Position numbers and translations under genes: made by a program. Under the pieces are notes generated by a model. It searched no databases. It was not told where the DNA came from and saw nothing but the letters and a program-made list of their open reading frames with translations. Shown in pieces: positions 1-9,583 of a DNA stretch of 64,000 bases. Each line of letters opens with the position of its first letter. Position 1 is the stretch's first letter. The stretch is taken from the NCBI RefSeq assembly GCF_004004515.1, contig NZ_RXOL01000002.1:310001-374000 (forward strand). Reading direction: 5' to 3'. Origin of the DNA: Croceicoccus ponticola (lineage in GTDB: Bacteria > Pseudomonadota > Alphaproteobacteria > Sphingomonadales > Sphingomonadaceae).

Positions 1-819
1 CATTGGCAGGCGATTAGCGTCGAAGGATCTGACACCTACACCTGGAACCCGACTTCGACCTACGTCGCGAACCCGCCTTACTTCGAAGGCATGACGATGA
101 CGCCGGTGCCGATCTCCGACATCATCGAGGCCAAGCCGCTCGCCATCCTTGGCGATTCGGTCACGACCGATCACATTTCGCCGGCAGGTTCGATCAAGGA
201 AGACAGCCCGGCGGGCCGTTACCTTCTGGAGCATCAGGTCGCGAAGGCGGACTTCAACTCCTACGGCTCGCGCCGTGGCAACCACGAAGTCATGATGCGC
301 GGCACGTTCGCCAATATCCGCATCAAGAACGAGATGGTTCCGGGCGTCGAAGGCGGCGAAACCGTTTATAACGGCGAACAGATGGCGATCTATGACGCGG
401 CCATGAAGCACAAGGCCGATGGCACGCCGCTGATCGTCGTCGCGGGCAAGGAATACGGCACGGGCTCGTCGCGCGACTGGGCGGCAAAGGGCACGATCCT
501 GCTGGGCGTGCGCGCCGTACTGGTGGAAAGCTTCGAACGTATCCACCGTTCGAACCTCGTCGGGATGGGCGTTTTGCCGATGCAGTTCAAGGACGGTGAC
601 ACGCGCGCCAGCCTTGGCCTGATCGGCGACGACAGCTTCACGATCCGCGGCGTCGCCAGCCTCCGGCCGCAGCAGGACGTTACAGTCGAAGTCACTCGCA
701 AGGACGGCTCGACCTTCAGCTTCCAGGCGCTGTGCCGCATCGATACCGCCAACGAGCTCGAGTACTACAACAACGGCGGCATCCTGCAGTACGTGCTGCG
801 CAACCTAGCCGCCGCCTGA
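1..819 (+). CDS. acnA: Aconitate hydratase A, C-terminal part (5' truncated by window edge)
   Basis: This is the last 272 codons of aconitase, which interconverts citrate and isocitrate in the cytoplasmic TCA cycle. The reading frame is already open at base 1, so the gene starts outside the window. The visible part is the swivelling C-terminal domain, with the typical segments [16 protein letters not shown] and [12 protein letters not shown]; the latter carries the substrate-binding Ser/Arg pair of the family. The cluster-binding cysteines would lie upstream and cannot be seen. The next gene is on the opposite strand and a strong stem-loop follows the stop codon. The family call is secure; only the complete length is unknown. 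Confidence 0.96.
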   Translation, partial: HWQAISVEGSDTYTWNPTSTYVANPPYFEGMTMTPVPISDIIEAKPLAILGDSVTTDHISPAGSIKEDSPAGRYLLEHQVAKADFNSYGSRRGNHEVMMRGTFANIRIKNEMVPGVEGGETVYNGEQMAIYDAAMKHKADGTPLIVVAGKEYGTGSSRDWAAKGTILLGVRAVLVESFERIHRSNLVGMGVLPMQFKDGDTRASLGLIGDDSFTIRGVASLRPQQDVTVEVTRKDGSTFSFQALCRIDTANELEYYNNGGILQYVLRNLAAA

Positions 820-847
820 TCGCAGCCATAGCGATGGCATGAACTTG

Positions 848-896
848 CGACCGGCATCGGCCCTGCTTCCGGCAGGGCGGGTGCCGGTCGTTTGTC
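848..896 (+). terminator. Intrinsic terminator after aconitase
   Basis: An outer 9-bp stem (CGACCGGCA at 848-856 with TGCCGGTCG at 882-890) encloses an inner CCCTGC/GCAGGG stem, and a short T-rich run (TTTGTCGTT) follows. It lies 29 bases after the aconitase stop codon and before the convergent ATPase gene, as expected for a rho-independent terminator. Confidence 0.75.
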
Positions 897-949
897 GTTC
901 AGTTGCTTCAATTTTGGACGGTTGGCTGCGGGGACCCCGTCGTCGCGGG

Positions 950-2383
950 TCAGGCCGCGATTTCGAGCGCGGGTACCGTGATCTTGCGCACGCCGCCAAA
1001 GATCTCGCGCACCACGATCAAACCCTCACGCTCGAAATGGTCGAGTAACCGGCGCACTCGGCCCGGCGAGCTTGTCCCATAGGCGCGGGCCAGTTCGCCG
1101 TCGTCGGGGGCATCCCGTCCTTCGAGCGCGGATCGCGCTATGACCAGGAACGGCCCTAACAGATCGTCCGCAATCCCCTCGCCAATCGCCATCAGCCGCG
1201 CCCTGTCATGATCCGGCAGCCGATCAAGCCCGGCCAGCGCCATCGCGAATTCGCGGCGGAACGCGATCATGTCGAGCGGTGGGATATGTGCTCCGCGTGC
1301 CCGGCAATGAGCCAGGAACGATTGGTAAAGGGCGCTTGCCGTCTGGAACGGGCTGTCGGGATCGCGCGTCATTTCGGCCATTACGGCGGCGACCGTGGCC
1401 GTGGCATCGACCGGCGCGGCACGCTGGGCCGCCGGGGCTTCGGACCGCGCGGCGATCGCCTGACCCAAGGCCTGCACATCGGGCGCAGCGGGGCGCGGCG
1501 GCGGGGCGGGCGTGCGCGCGGCGACTTCCTGCGTCAACGCATCGTTCAACAGCGCCGCCATGTCTTCCTTCGGACCATCGGGCAGGGGGGTCAGGCCCGA
1601 CACCGAACCCTTGCTGCCGGTACGCACCGATCCGATCTTCACCGTTACGGGACGGCGGCTGATCGCAGGGCCCAGCCCGACGAAACGCCCGCGTTCAAGG
1701 TCGCGGATCCGTTCAGCCTGTCGCCGCTCCATCCCCAACAGGTCGGCGGCGCGGATCATGTCGATGTCGAGAAAGGTTCGCCCCATCAGGAAATTCGACG
1801 CTTCGGCCGCCACGTTCTTGGCCAGCTTCGCCAGCCGCTGAGTCGCCACGATCCCGGCCAACCCACGCTTGCGGCCCCGGCACATCAGGTTGGTCATCGC
1901 CGACAACGTCATGCGCCGTGTATCTTCCGCCATCTCGCCCGCTGCGGCAGGGGCGAACATCTGTGCTTCGTCCACCACGACCAGCGCCGGGTACCAATGT
2001 TCGCGCGGCGCATCGAACAGCGCGTTCAGAAAGACGGCACAGGCCTTGATCTGCTGTTCGACCTCCAACCCTTCAAGCGCCAGCACGACCGACGCGCGAT
2101 GTTCGCGCACGCGCGCGGCCAAAGCCTCAAGCTCGCCCTGCGAATAGGATGCGGCATCGACGACGATATGGCTGAAGACATCCGCAAGGCTGACGAAATC
2201 GCCTTCGGGATCGATGATGATCTGCTGCACCATGCCCGCGCTTTCCTCAAGCAACCGGCGCAGCAGGTGCGACTTGCCGGAGCCGGAATTGCCCTGCACC
2301 AAAAGGCGCGTGGCAAGCAGCTCTTCGATATCGATGAGTACGGGGCGGCCCTGCTCATCGCCAATGACGATCTCGGCTTTCAC
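950..2383 (-). CDS. HerA-like (DUF87) ATP-binding protein
   Basis: The 477-residue product is a P-loop ATPase of the HerA/DUF87 helicase-like group. Walker A is visible as GNSGSGKSHLL near residue 32 and a Walker B-like strand as LVVVDEAQMFAP near residue 135. Residues from about 265 to 345 are low-complexity, rich in Ala and Pro, and probably link the ATPase core to a C-terminal part that looks helical and winged-helix-like (around ARAYGTSSPGRVRRLLDHFEREGLI). HerA relatives pump or remodel DNA, often with nucleases, but no nuclease gene adjoins this one. It is the last gene of the minus-strand run that includes ruvC, ruvA and ruvB, about 170 bases after ruvB, so a role in DNA repair is a reasonable inference. 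The exact substrate is unknown. Confidence 0.8.
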   Translation of the reverse strand: MKAEIVIGDEQGRPVLIDIEELLATRLLVQGNSGSGKSHLLRRLLEESAGMVQQIIIDPEGDFVSLADVFSHIVVDAASYSQGELEALAARVREHRASVVLALEGLEVEQQIKACAVFLNALFDAPREHWYPALVVVDEAQMFAPAAAGEMAEDTRRMTLSAMTNLMCRGRKRGLAGIVATQRLAKLAKNVAAEASNFLMGRTFLDIDMIRAADLLGMERRQAERIRDLERGRFVGLGPAISRRPVTVKIGSVRTGSKGSVSGLTPLPDGPKEDMAALLNDALTQEVAARTPAPPPRPAAPDVQALGQAIAARSEAPAAQRAAPVDATATVAAVMAEMTRDPDSPFQTASALYQSFLAHCRARGAHIPPLDMIAFRREFAMALAGLDRLPDHDRARLMAIGEGIADDLLGPFLVIARSALEGRDAPDDGELARAYGTSSPGRVRRLLDHFEREGLIVVREIFGGVRKITVPALEIAA

Positions 2384-2552
2384 GCCTCCTCGTTACCCTG
2401 CCAATGGGCTTGCGGCCATGCGCCCATCGCCCGGTTTCCCCGGTTGCGAGCATGATGGCGTAGATGGGGAGGCTGTTCGGCGCATCGGGACAGAGGCAGG
2501 GAGGCGAACGGGGCGCACACGCGACCGGGCCGACCTTTGGCCAGCCGCGACG

Positions 2553-3599
2553 CTACTCCTCTTCGGCGAACAGGCCGCCTTGCAAGGGACGCGCTTCTGG
2601 CGGGGTTTCCGGTGGGGTCATCCCGATATGCTGCCATGCCCGGTCGTTGAGGCAGCGGCCCCGTGCCGTGCGCGCGACGAGGCCGAGCTGGATCAGGAAG
2701 GGTTCGATCACTTCCTCGATCGTGTCGCGTGGTTCCGAAAGGCCCGCGGCCAGCGTCTCCACCCCGACCGGCCCGCCCTTGTAGATGTCGGCGATCATGT
2801 GGAGATAACGCCGGTCCATCGCGTCGAGGCCGAGCGAATCGACTTCCAGCCGGGTCAGCGCATCGTCGGCCAGCGCGCGAGAAACCGTGGCCGATCCCGC
2901 AACATCGGCAAAATCACGCACCCGGCGCAACAGCCGACCCGCGACACGCGGGGTGCCGCGCGCACGGCGGGCAATTTCGGTCGCGCCGGCCGGTTCGATC
3001 GCCAGCCCCAGCAGCCGCGCGGCGCGCGTGACGACGTGCTCCAGCTCCTCGACCGTGTAGAAATTCAGCCGCACCGGGATGCCGAACCGATCGCGCAGCG
3101 GTGTCGTCAGCAACCCCTGCCGCGTCGTCGCGCCGACGAGCGTGAACGGGGGCAGGTCGATGCGCACCGACCGCGCCGCCGGGCCTTCGCCGATGATGAG
3201 ATCGAGCGCGCGATCCTCCATCGCGGGATAAAGGATTTCCTCCACCACCGGATTCAGCCGGTGAATTTCGTCGATGAAAAGGACATCGCCCGATTCAAGG
3301 TTGGTCAGCAAAGCGGCAAGATCGCCCGATTTGGCGATGACCGGCCCGCTGGTCGCGCGAAACCCGACGCCCAGTTCCTTGGCCACGATCTGCGCCAGCG
3401 TCGTTTTGCCCAATCCCGGCGGTCCGAAGAACAGGACATGGTCCATCGCTTCTTTCCGCGCGCGCGCCGCGTCGATGAAAACCCGCAAATTGTCGCGCGC
3501 CGCTTCCTGCCCGACGAACTCGGCCAGCGATTTGGGACGCAACGCGGCGTCCGGATCTTCCGGCTGACGGTCGGGGGTGAGGATGGGGTTATCTGTCAT
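2553..3599 (-). CDS. ruvB: Holliday junction branch migration helicase RuvB
   Basis: RuvB is the hexameric AAA+ motor that, with RuvA, drives branch migration of Holliday junctions. The 348-residue protein has Walker A ([12 protein letters not shown], about residue 58), Walker B ([12 protein letters not shown], about residue 105), the sensor and arginine-finger region ([21 protein letters not shown]) and a C-terminal winged helix. Its length is normal for the family. The start codon overlaps the stop codon of the unrecognised upstream gene by 4 bases (ATGA), so translation is probably coupled. Between residues 230 and 245 the usual [16 protein letters not shown] box reads [16 protein letters not shown], which is conservative. 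The assignment is certain. Confidence 0.98.
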   Translation of the reverse strand: MTDNPILTPDRQPEDPDAALRPKSLAEFVGQEAARDNLRVFIDAARARKEAMDHVLFFGPPGLGKTTLAQIVAKELGVGFRATSGPVIAKSGDLAALLTNLESGDVLFIDEIHRLNPVVEEILYPAMEDRALDLIIGEGPAARSVRIDLPPFTLVGATTRQGLLTTPLRDRFGIPVRLNFYTVEELEHVVTRAARLLGLAIEPAGATEIARRARGTPRVAGRLLRRVRDFADVAGSATVSRALADDALTRLEVDSLGLDAMDRRYLHMIADIYKGGPVGVETLAAGLSEPRDTIEEVIEPFLIQLGLVARTARGRCLNDRAWQHIGMTPPETPPEARPLQGGLFAEEE

Positions 3600-4063
3600 T
3601 GGGGAACGTATGAATGCGCAGCCAGCCGCTCTCGAGCGTGAACCAGAACCTCGGCATTGAACTGGTCGGCGAAGCCGAGCGCCAAGGCTTCAAAGGACAG
3701 GTGGAGCATCCGGCGCTCCAGCAGCAATTTGAAACCGTCCGATTCCTTGCCCATAACGAGATCGGCAACGCATTCCCGCTCCCCCACGCGCCCGATCTTT
3801 TGCCGCGTTCTGGATAGCCGGATCGTCTTCCCGCGCTCTTCCGAAAGAGCATCTTCGAGCGCATGGATCGACTGCCACACCGCGTGCGCGAGCGTGCCTT
3901 GCTCCTCTGCAGGCAAAATCGCAAATAGCTTGAGCTTGGCCGCGCGAAATAGCTCGTCTTCGTTCATGGCTCGTGCGTTTTTGGCGATCGCCCGCAACTT
4001 GTCCGGCTGATCGCAGCTCGCGACATATTCGAGCATCCTCGTAACCTTGGGATCAACCATCAC
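3596..4063 (-). CDS. Unrecognised 155-residue protein between ruvA and ruvB
   Basis: I do not recognise this protein. It has no signal peptide, no membrane segment and no nucleotide-binding motif. It reads as mostly helical, with an N-terminal charged half ([31 protein letters not shown]) and a C-terminal half with a basic patch ([19 protein letters not shown]). The start overlaps the ruvA stop by 4 bases and the stop overlaps the ruvB start by 4 bases, so it is co-translated with both branch-migration proteins. That position suggests, but does not prove, a function linked to RuvAB or DNA repair. Codon use looks like that of its neighbours. It is certainly a gene; its function is unknown. Confidence 0.85.
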   Translation of the reverse strand: MMVDPKVTRMLEYVASCDQPDKLRAIAKNARAMNEDELFRAAKLKLFAILPAEEQGTLAHAVWQSIHALEDALSEERGKTIRLSRTRQKIGRVGERECVADLVMGKESDGFKLLLERRMLHLSFEALALGFADQFNAEVLVHARERLAAHSYVPQ

Positions 4064-4668
4064 CCTGCCGCCCTCTTCAACGCCACGCGCACCAGCGTGT
4101 TGAGGTCCGCGTCCTCACCCAGTTCGCCTTGCGCATGGGCGACTGCCGCTGCTGCCACGGCGGGTTTGAAGCCGAGGTTTTCGAGCGCCGATACGGCATC
4201 CGCGCTCGCGCTTCCCGGAGGGCTGATCGTGTATACGCCGCCCATGCCGCCGGGTCCGGTCGGCAGGCCGCCGGCCTTGTCCTTCAGTTCGTTGACGATG
4301 CGCGCCGCAAGTTTCGGACCGACGCCATTGGCGCGCGACACCTGTTTGGCGTCGCTGCCGGCGCAGGCGCGCTGCAGTTCTTCGGTCGAAAGGGCGGACA
4401 AGATGGCGAGCGCAACTTTCGATCCAACGCCCTGAACCCCGGTCAACAGGCGGAACCAGTCGCGTTCCGCACCGCTGGCAAAGCCGATCAGGCGCATGTC
4501 GTTTTCCGAAACCTGAAGGTCGGTAAAGAGCGTGCACGCCTCCCCTCTCTCGCCCAGCGCGGTCAGCGTGCGGGCGCTGCAATGGACGAGATAACCGACG
4601 CCGCCGACGTCGATTATGGCCCAGTCGGACCCGGTTTCATCCAGTCTGCCGGAAAGTTTGGCGATCAT
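4060..4668 (-). CDS. ruvA: Holliday junction DNA-binding protein RuvA
   Basis: RuvA forms the tetramer that holds the Holliday junction and loads RuvB. The 202-residue product has the N-terminal OB fold ([13 protein letters not shown]...), the tandem helix-hairpin-helix region ([17 protein letters not shown] and [19 protein letters not shown]) and the flexible C-terminal domain that contacts RuvB ([17 protein letters not shown]). The open frame continues upstream, but the MIAKLSG start at 4668 matches the family and gives the usual length. The gene lies 68 bases after the deaminase stop and overlaps the next gene by 4 bases. Confidence 0.97.
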   Translation of the reverse strand: MIAKLSGRLDETGSDWAIIDVGGVGYLVHCSARTLTALGERGEACTLFTDLQVSENDMRLIGFASGAERDWFRLLTGVQGVGSKVALAILSALSTEELQRACAGSDAKQVSRANGVGPKLAARIVNELKDKAGGLPTGPGGMGGVYTISPPGSASADAVSALENLGFKPAVAAAAVAHAQGELGEDADLNTLVRVALKRAAG

Positions 4669-4736
4669 GCGCGCGATGCTAGCGCGGGCGGAACGATAAG
4701 GGAACGCCCAGTGGCCGCAGGCGCAGGGTTTTCCCC

Positions 4737-5240
4737 TTAATCGTTGGCCTGCATCTTTTCGGGCACATCGTCCCACGGCCGGAAATAAAGCGGCGCGCAT
4801 TCGTCCGCGCGGACCCCGCCGGTCAGCGTCAGGTTCTGTTTGTAGGCATCGACGATGAAATCGAGCGTCGAAAGATGCCGGTCTTCGAAATACATGGAAT
4901 GCACGTCGTCGCGTCCGGCCCCATAAACCACGCGCGAAATTCCGGCCCAGATCGATGCCATCGTGCACATCCCGCACGGTTGCAGGGTGGAGTAGAGCGT
5001 CGCGCCCTCAATCCGCATCTCTCCCGCCGCCTTACCCGCCGCGCGCAGGGCGACGATTTCGGCATGGGCGGTGGCATCGCAGCATTCCGCCGTCTGGTTG
5101 ACGCCGCTGGCGACCAGCTTGCCGTCCCGGACCACCAGCGCGGCGATTGGCGTGTCGGCGGGATTGGTGCCCTTGGTTTCGGTGGCCAGTTCGATGGCCC
5201 GTGCCATCCATGCTTCGTCTGTGGTGCGGTTATCGTCCAT
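4737..5240 (-). CDS. Nucleoside deaminase (guanine deaminase/TadA-like CDA fold)
   Basis: The 167-residue enzyme belongs to the zinc-dependent cytidine deaminase superfamily. The HAE motif ([11 protein letters not shown], about residue 57) provides the zinc-binding His and the catalytic Glu, and PCGMC ([14 protein letters not shown], about residue 89) provides the two zinc Cys. The C-terminal part ([12 protein letters not shown]) resembles the guanine deaminase/YfhC-like group more than TadA, so the substrate is probably a purine or pyrimidine base or nucleoside rather than tRNA; this is not certain. The ATG at 5240 was chosen because it begins the conserved part and overlaps the end of ruvC by 11 bases; the open frame extends further, but inside ruvC. 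Confidence 0.85.
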   Translation of the reverse strand: MDDNRTTDEAWMARAIELATETKGTNPADTPIAALVVRDGKLVASGVNQTAECCDATAHAEIVALRAAGKAAGEMRIEGATLYSTLQPCGMCTMASIWAGISRVVYGAGRDDVHSMYFEDRHLSTLDFIVDAYKQNLTLTGGVRADECAPLYFRPWDDVPEKMQAND

Positions 5241-5706
5241 GTGGGGCGAGATGGGCATGCGCGATTGCGACCGCAAGCGCATCGGCCGCATCCGCGCCCT
5301 CTACCTTTGCGAGCGGCAGCAGGATCTTCAGCATCGCCTGAACCTGCGATTTTTCCGCCGCGCCGGTGCCGACGACCGATTTCTTGACCAGCCGGGCCGC
5401 GTGTTCATGCACCGGCAGCGACGCGCGCCCGCATGCCGCCAGCACCGCGCCGCGCGCCTGCGCCAGTTTCAGCGTCGATTGCGGGTTCTTGTTGACGAAG
5501 ATTTCCTCCACCGCCGCGACATCGGGGGCATAGGCGCCCAGCACCGCGAACACCGCGTCGTGCAAATGATGCAGCCGGTCGGCCAGCGGGGCCTTGGCAT
5601 GGGTCTGGATCTGGCCGTTGGCGACATGCGACAGGCGCGGGCCATCCACCCGGATCACGCCCCAGCCAGTGCAGGTCAGCGATGGATCGAGGCCCAGGAC
5701 GATCAC
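5230..5706 (-). CDS. ruvC: Crossover junction endodeoxyribonuclease RuvC
   Basis: RuvC is the dimeric resolvase that cuts Holliday junctions after RuvAB branch migration. The 158-residue product opens with the RNase H-like strand MIVLGLDPSLTCTGWGV, which contains the first catalytic Asp (D7). The second acidic residue is in AAVEEIFVNKNPQS and the final pair in EGADAADALAVAIAH. The length is close to the usual 160-180 residues. It begins 31 bases after the DUF3147-like gene and runs into the deaminase gene, in the order ruvC - deaminase - ruvA - unknown - ruvB. The assignment is secure. Confidence 0.97.
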   Translation of the reverse strand: MIVLGLDPSLTCTGWGVIRVDGPRLSHVANGQIQTHAKAPLADRLHHLHDAVFAVLGAYAPDVAAVEEIFVNKNPQSTLKLAQARGAVLAACGRASLPVHEHAARLVKKSVVGTGAAEKSQVQAMLKILLPLAKVEGADAADALAVAIAHAHLAPHGR

Positions 5707-5737
5707 GGGCGGTGAGCCATCAGGATGACCAGAGGCA

Positions 5738-6088
5738 TCAGATGGGAAGCCCGAACCGCGGCGCGACCAGCCGGAGCAGTCCGTAAAGGATGACCGTCAG
5801 CAGGCAGCCCAGCGTCAGCGAAAGCCAGAACGGTACGCCGTGGCGCAACAGGACAGGGATCACGAGGAACATGGGCAGCGAGGGCAGGACGTACCAGAAC
5901 GTCGCTTCGCCATGCCGGGCCATGTTTTCGGCATCGGGCCGCGCATGCCACAGGAATATCATGCCCAAGACCGAAACAAGCGGCAGTGACGCGACCAGCG
6001 CCGCAAACGTCGGCAGGCGGCGGCCCAGTTCGGCAATGGCCGCGATCATGGCGCCGGCCAGCAGCGCCTTCGCCGCCCATGCCCACAT
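5738..6088 (-). CDS. Small integral membrane protein, DUF3147-like
   Basis: The 116-residue product is almost entirely hydrophobic, with about four membrane segments (AAKALLAGAMIAAIAELG; FAALVASLPLVSVLGMIFLW; WYVLPSLPMFLVIPVLL; LSLTLGCLLTVILYGLL). The layout and the internal Leu-Pro motifs match the DUF3147 family of unknown function. The start was placed at MWAWAAK because the frame upstream of it runs inside yebC and is not membrane-like. It sits between yebC and ruvC in the same transcriptional direction, so it is probably cotranscribed. No function is proposed. Confidence 0.8.
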   Translation of the reverse strand: MWAWAAKALLAGAMIAAIAELGRRLPTFAALVASLPLVSVLGMIFLWHARPDAENMARHGEATFWYVLPSLPMFLVIPVLLRHGVPFWLSLTLGCLLTVILYGLLRLVAPRFGLPI

Positions 6089-6113
6089 CAGCGGTGCGCG
6101 GTCCGGTGCGAAA

Positions 6114-6857
6114 TCACCCGAGCTTTTCCATGATTTCGTCGGACACTTCGTAATTGCCCCAGACGGTCTGCACGTCGTCATCGTCTTCGAGTACGTCGAC
6201 CAGCTTGAACAGGGTCTGCGCGTTGTCCTCCTCGACATCGACGGTGATGTTGGGCTTCCACGCCAGTTTTACGCTTTCGGGTTCGCCCAGCGCCTTTTCC
6301 AACGCGGTGGCGACTTCGTGCAGCGCTTCCATCTGGGTCCAGATGACATGGCCGTCGTCGCTCGATTCCACGTCGTCGGCTCCGGCCTCGATCGCGGCTT
6401 CCAGCACCTTTTCCTCGTCACCGATGGCGGCGGGATATTCGATCATGCCAAGCCGCTCGAAACCATGCGAAACCGCGCCCGATGCGCCAAGGTTGCCGCC
6501 GTTCTTGGCAAAGGCAGTGCGCAAGTTCGTGGCGGTGCGGTTGCGGTTGTCGGTCAAGGCTTCGACGATGAGCGCGACGCCACCCGGGCCATAGCCTTCG
6601 TAGCGGATCTCTTCGTAATCGTCGCCTTCGTTGGCGCTCGCCTTGTCGATCGCGCGCTGGATATTGTCCTTGGGCATCGACAGCGCCTTGGCGTTGTTGA
6701 CCGCCAGGCGCAGGCGCGGGTTCATGTCGGGATCTGGCGTGCCCATCTTGGCCGCAACCGTAAGCTCGCGGCTAAGCTTGGAGAACATGGCAGAGCGCTT
6801 CTTGTCCTGCGCGCCCTTGCGATGCATGATGTTCTTGAATTTGGAATGGCCGGCCAT
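6114..6857 (-). CDS. yebC: YebC/PmpR-family protein (TACO1 homologue)
   Basis: The 247-residue protein begins with the family signature [18 protein letters not shown] and contains [19 protein letters not shown], both diagnostic of YebC. Members are described as transcriptional regulators and more recently as ribosome-associated factors that help with difficult peptide sequences. Neighbourhood with ruvC is a widespread and conserved arrangement. The C terminus is acidic ([10 protein letters not shown]). It is the first gene of the minus-strand ruv cluster, so its promoter should lie between 6858 and 6934. The assignment is secure. Confidence 0.96.
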   Translation of the reverse strand: MAGHSKFKNIMHRKGAQDKKRSAMFSKLSRELTVAAKMGTPDPDMNPRLRLAVNNAKALSMPKDNIQRAIDKASANEGDDYEEIRYEGYGPGGVALIVEALTDNRNRTATNLRTAFAKNGGNLGASGAVSHGFERLGMIEYPAAIGDEEKVLEAAIEAGADDVESSDDGHVIWTQMEALHEVATALEKALGEPESVKLAWKPNITVDVEEDNAQTLFKLVDVLEDDDDVQTVWGNYEVSDEIMEKLG

Positions 6858-6934
6858 TGCCGCTGATCCTCGTCTTTTACGATATGTCTAAGGCTTTGCG
6901 CGCCCTTACACCGGGCAGCGCGGGTTGGGCAACA

Positions 6935-9583
6935 TCAGTCTAGGTTGGGTCGCAGCCAGCGTTCGGCAACGGCAATGTCGACACCGCGACGCGCGGCGTA
7001 ATCTTCCAACTGGTCGCGGCCAATGCGAGCGACTCCGAAATACTGGCTGTCGGGATGGGCAAAGTAAAAGCCGGACACCGCTGCGGTCGGCAACATGGCA
7101 TGGCTTTCGGTAAGGACGATCCCGGCATTGTCCTGCGCGGAAAGAAGATCGAACAATATGGGCTTGAGCGAGTGGTCAGGGCACGCCGGATAGCCGGGGG
7201 CGGGGCGGATGCCGCGATACTGTTCACGGATCAGCGCCTCATTGGTTAGCTGCTCGCCAGTCGCGTAACCCCACAGGTTCTTGCGAACATGTTCGTGAAG
7301 GCGTTCTGCGAATGCCTCGGCAAAACGGTCGGCCAGCGCCTTTAGCAGGATGTCCGAATAATCGTCGTGCGCGGCCTGAAACCTTGCGATGTGCGGTTCG
7401 ATGCCGTGGATTGACACGGCGAACCCGCCGATCCAGTCGCCCGCCGGATCGATGAAGTCCGACAGGCAGAAATTGGCACGGTCGCGTGACTTCTTCACCT
7501 GCTGGCGCAAAAATGTCAGGCGCGTTTCCCCAGCATCTTGGGCGTTCAACACGACATCGTCGCCATCGCGGTGACACGGCCAGAAACCCGCAACGCCCTT
7601 GGCAGTCAGCCACTTTTCGCTGACGATCTTTGCCAGCATCGCCTTGGCATCCACGAACAGGTTGCGCGCGCTTTCGCCCACGATCTCGTCGTCGAGGATG
7701 GCGGGATAAGTCCCAGCCAGTTCCCATGCGCGGAAAAACGGCGTCCAGTCGAACGTTTCGACCAGATCGGCAAGATCCCAGCCATCGAACACGTGGACGC
7801 CGGGATGCGCCGGAGGCGGGGCCTTTTGCGACATGTCGGCGACGAACCTGTTCTCGCGCGCCTCGTTCAGCGGCAAAAGGGCGCTCTGCCCCTTGTTCGC
7901 GCGCGTCACGCGAACTTTTTCGTAATCGTCGGCGGTGTTGAGGACGAATGAGTCGCGCTGCGTATCTGACAAAAGCTGTGATGCGACACCGACCGCGCGG
8001 CTTGCGTCGAGCACATAGATCACCGGACCCTCGTAAGCCGGGTCGATCCGCAGCGCGGTGTGCACCTTGCTCGTCGTGGCGCCGCCGATCAGCAGCGGGA
8101 TAGTCATCCCCTCGCGCTGCATTTCTTCGGCCACCGTCACCATTTCGTCTAACGAAGGCGTGATCAGGCCCGACAGGCCGATGATGTCGGCATCGTGTTC
8201 TTTCGCCGATTCAAGAATTTTCGACCACGGCACCATGACGCCAAGGTCGATGACCTCGTACCCGTTACACTGGAGCACGACGCCGACGATGTTCTTGCCG
8301 ATATCGTGCACGTCGCCCTTTACGGTCGCCATGATGATCCGGCCCTTGGCCTTTGCGCCCGGCTCCTTTTCCGCCTCGATATAGGGGATGAGGTGCGCGA
8401 CCGCTTTTTTCATGACGCGGGCGGATTTGACCACTTGCGGCAGGAACATCTTGCCGCTGCCGAACAGGTCGCCGACGACGTTCATGCCGTCCATCAGCGG
8501 GCCTTCGATCACCTCGATCGGGCGACCGCCGCGTTCCGACGTCGCGGCGCGCATCTCTTCGGTATCTTCGACGATGTGGGCGTCGATCCCTTTGACCAGC
8601 GCGTGCTCCAGCCGCTTTTCGACCGGGTACGAACGCCACTCGGCCGCCTGTTTCTCGGCCTCCACCGATACGCCCTTGTAGCTTTCGGCCAGCGCGATCA
8701 GCCGTTCGGTGGCAGTGTCGAAACCGCTGCCTTCGGGCGGGGCGCGCATCAGGATCACGTCCTCGCACGCTTCGCGCAGTTTCGGTTCGATCTGGTCGTA
8801 GACGTCGAGCTGCCCGGCATTGACGATCGCCATGTCGAGACCCGCCGGGATGGCGTGGTACAGGAACACGGAGTGCATCGCGCGGCGCACGGTTTCGTTG
8901 CCGCGAAAGCTGAAAGACAGGTTCGACAGCCCGCCGGAATAGTGCGCATGGGGGCAAAGGGTGCGCAGTTCGGCCACCGCCTCTATGAAATCAAGCGCGT
9001 AGCGGTCATGCTCCTCGATCCCGGTTGCCACCGCGAACACGTTGGCGTCGAAGATGATGTCTTCAGGCGGAAAGCCGATGCCGGTCAAAAGGTCATAGGC
9101 GCGCTTGCAGATCGCGACCTTGCGTTCCTTGGTGTCGGCCTGACCCTTTTCGTCGAAGGCCATGACGACCACGGCCGCGCCGTAGTTCATGCACTTGCGC
9201 GCTTGGTCGAGAAACGCGTCCTCGCCTTCCTTCATCGAGATGGAATTGACGATGGGCTTGCCCGAAACGCACTTCAGCCCCGCTTCGATCACCTCCCACT
9301 TGGAACTGTCGATCATCAGCGGCACGCGCGCGATGTCAGGTTCCGCCGCGATCAGTTTCAGAAACGTGGTCATCGCCTCGACCGCGTCGAGCAGACCTTC
9401 GTCCATGTTGACGTCGATGACCTGCGCGCCGTTTTCGACCTGCTGGCGCGCGACTTCGACGGCCGCGGGATAATCGCCTGCCATGACCAGCTTCTTGAAT
9501 CGGGCCGACCCGGTAACGTTCGTCCGCTCGCCGATATTGACGAAGCGCGACGAGGCGGAGGCAATAGTGGAATTCTGGGTCAT
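6935..9583 (-). CDS. metH: Methionine synthase, folate/cobalamin/reactivation half (split MetH)
   Basis: The 882-residue protein is the C-terminal three quarters of B12-dependent methionine synthase. The pterin-binding domain opens it ([16 protein letters not shown], about residue 15). The helical cap and cobalamin-binding Rossmann domain follow, with the DxHxxG motif in [13 protein letters not shown] (about residue 400). The AdoMet-dependent reactivation domain ends it, with [12 protein letters not shown]. The homocysteine domain is missing here because it is encoded by the preceding gene. The ATG at 9583 shares one base with that gene's TGA. Together the two products total 1240 residues, close to single-chain MetH, so this is a split rather than a broken gene. 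Confidence 0.95.
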   Translation of the reverse strand: MTQNSTIASASSRFVNIGERTNVTGSARFKKLVMAGDYPAAVEVARQQVENGAQVIDVNMDEGLLDAVEAMTTFLKLIAAEPDIARVPLMIDSSKWEVIEAGLKCVSGKPIVNSISMKEGEDAFLDQARKCMNYGAAVVVMAFDEKGQADTKERKVAICKRAYDLLTGIGFPPEDIIFDANVFAVATGIEEHDRYALDFIEAVAELRTLCPHAHYSGGLSNLSFSFRGNETVRRAMHSVFLYHAIPAGLDMAIVNAGQLDVYDQIEPKLREACEDVILMRAPPEGSGFDTATERLIALAESYKGVSVEAEKQAAEWRSYPVEKRLEHALVKGIDAHIVEDTEEMRAATSERGGRPIEVIEGPLMDGMNVVGDLFGSGKMFLPQVVKSARVMKKAVAHLIPYIEAEKEPGAKAKGRIIMATVKGDVHDIGKNIVGVVLQCNGYEVIDLGVMVPWSKILESAKEHDADIIGLSGLITPSLDEMVTVAEEMQREGMTIPLLIGGATTSKVHTALRIDPAYEGPVIYVLDASRAVGVASQLLSDTQRDSFVLNTADDYEKVRVTRANKGQSALLPLNEARENRFVADMSQKAPPPAHPGVHVFDGWDLADLVETFDWTPFFRAWELAGTYPAILDDEIVGESARNLFVDAKAMLAKIVSEKWLTAKGVAGFWPCHRDGDDVVLNAQDAGETRLTFLRQQVKKSRDRANFCLSDFIDPAGDWIGGFAVSIHGIEPHIARFQAAHDDYSDILLKALADRFAEAFAERLHEHVRKNLWGYATGEQLTNEALIREQYRGIRPAPGYPACPDHSLKPILFDLLSAQDNAGIVLTESHAMLPTAAVSGFYFAHPDSQYFGVARIGRDQLEDYAARRGVDIAVAERWLRPNLD

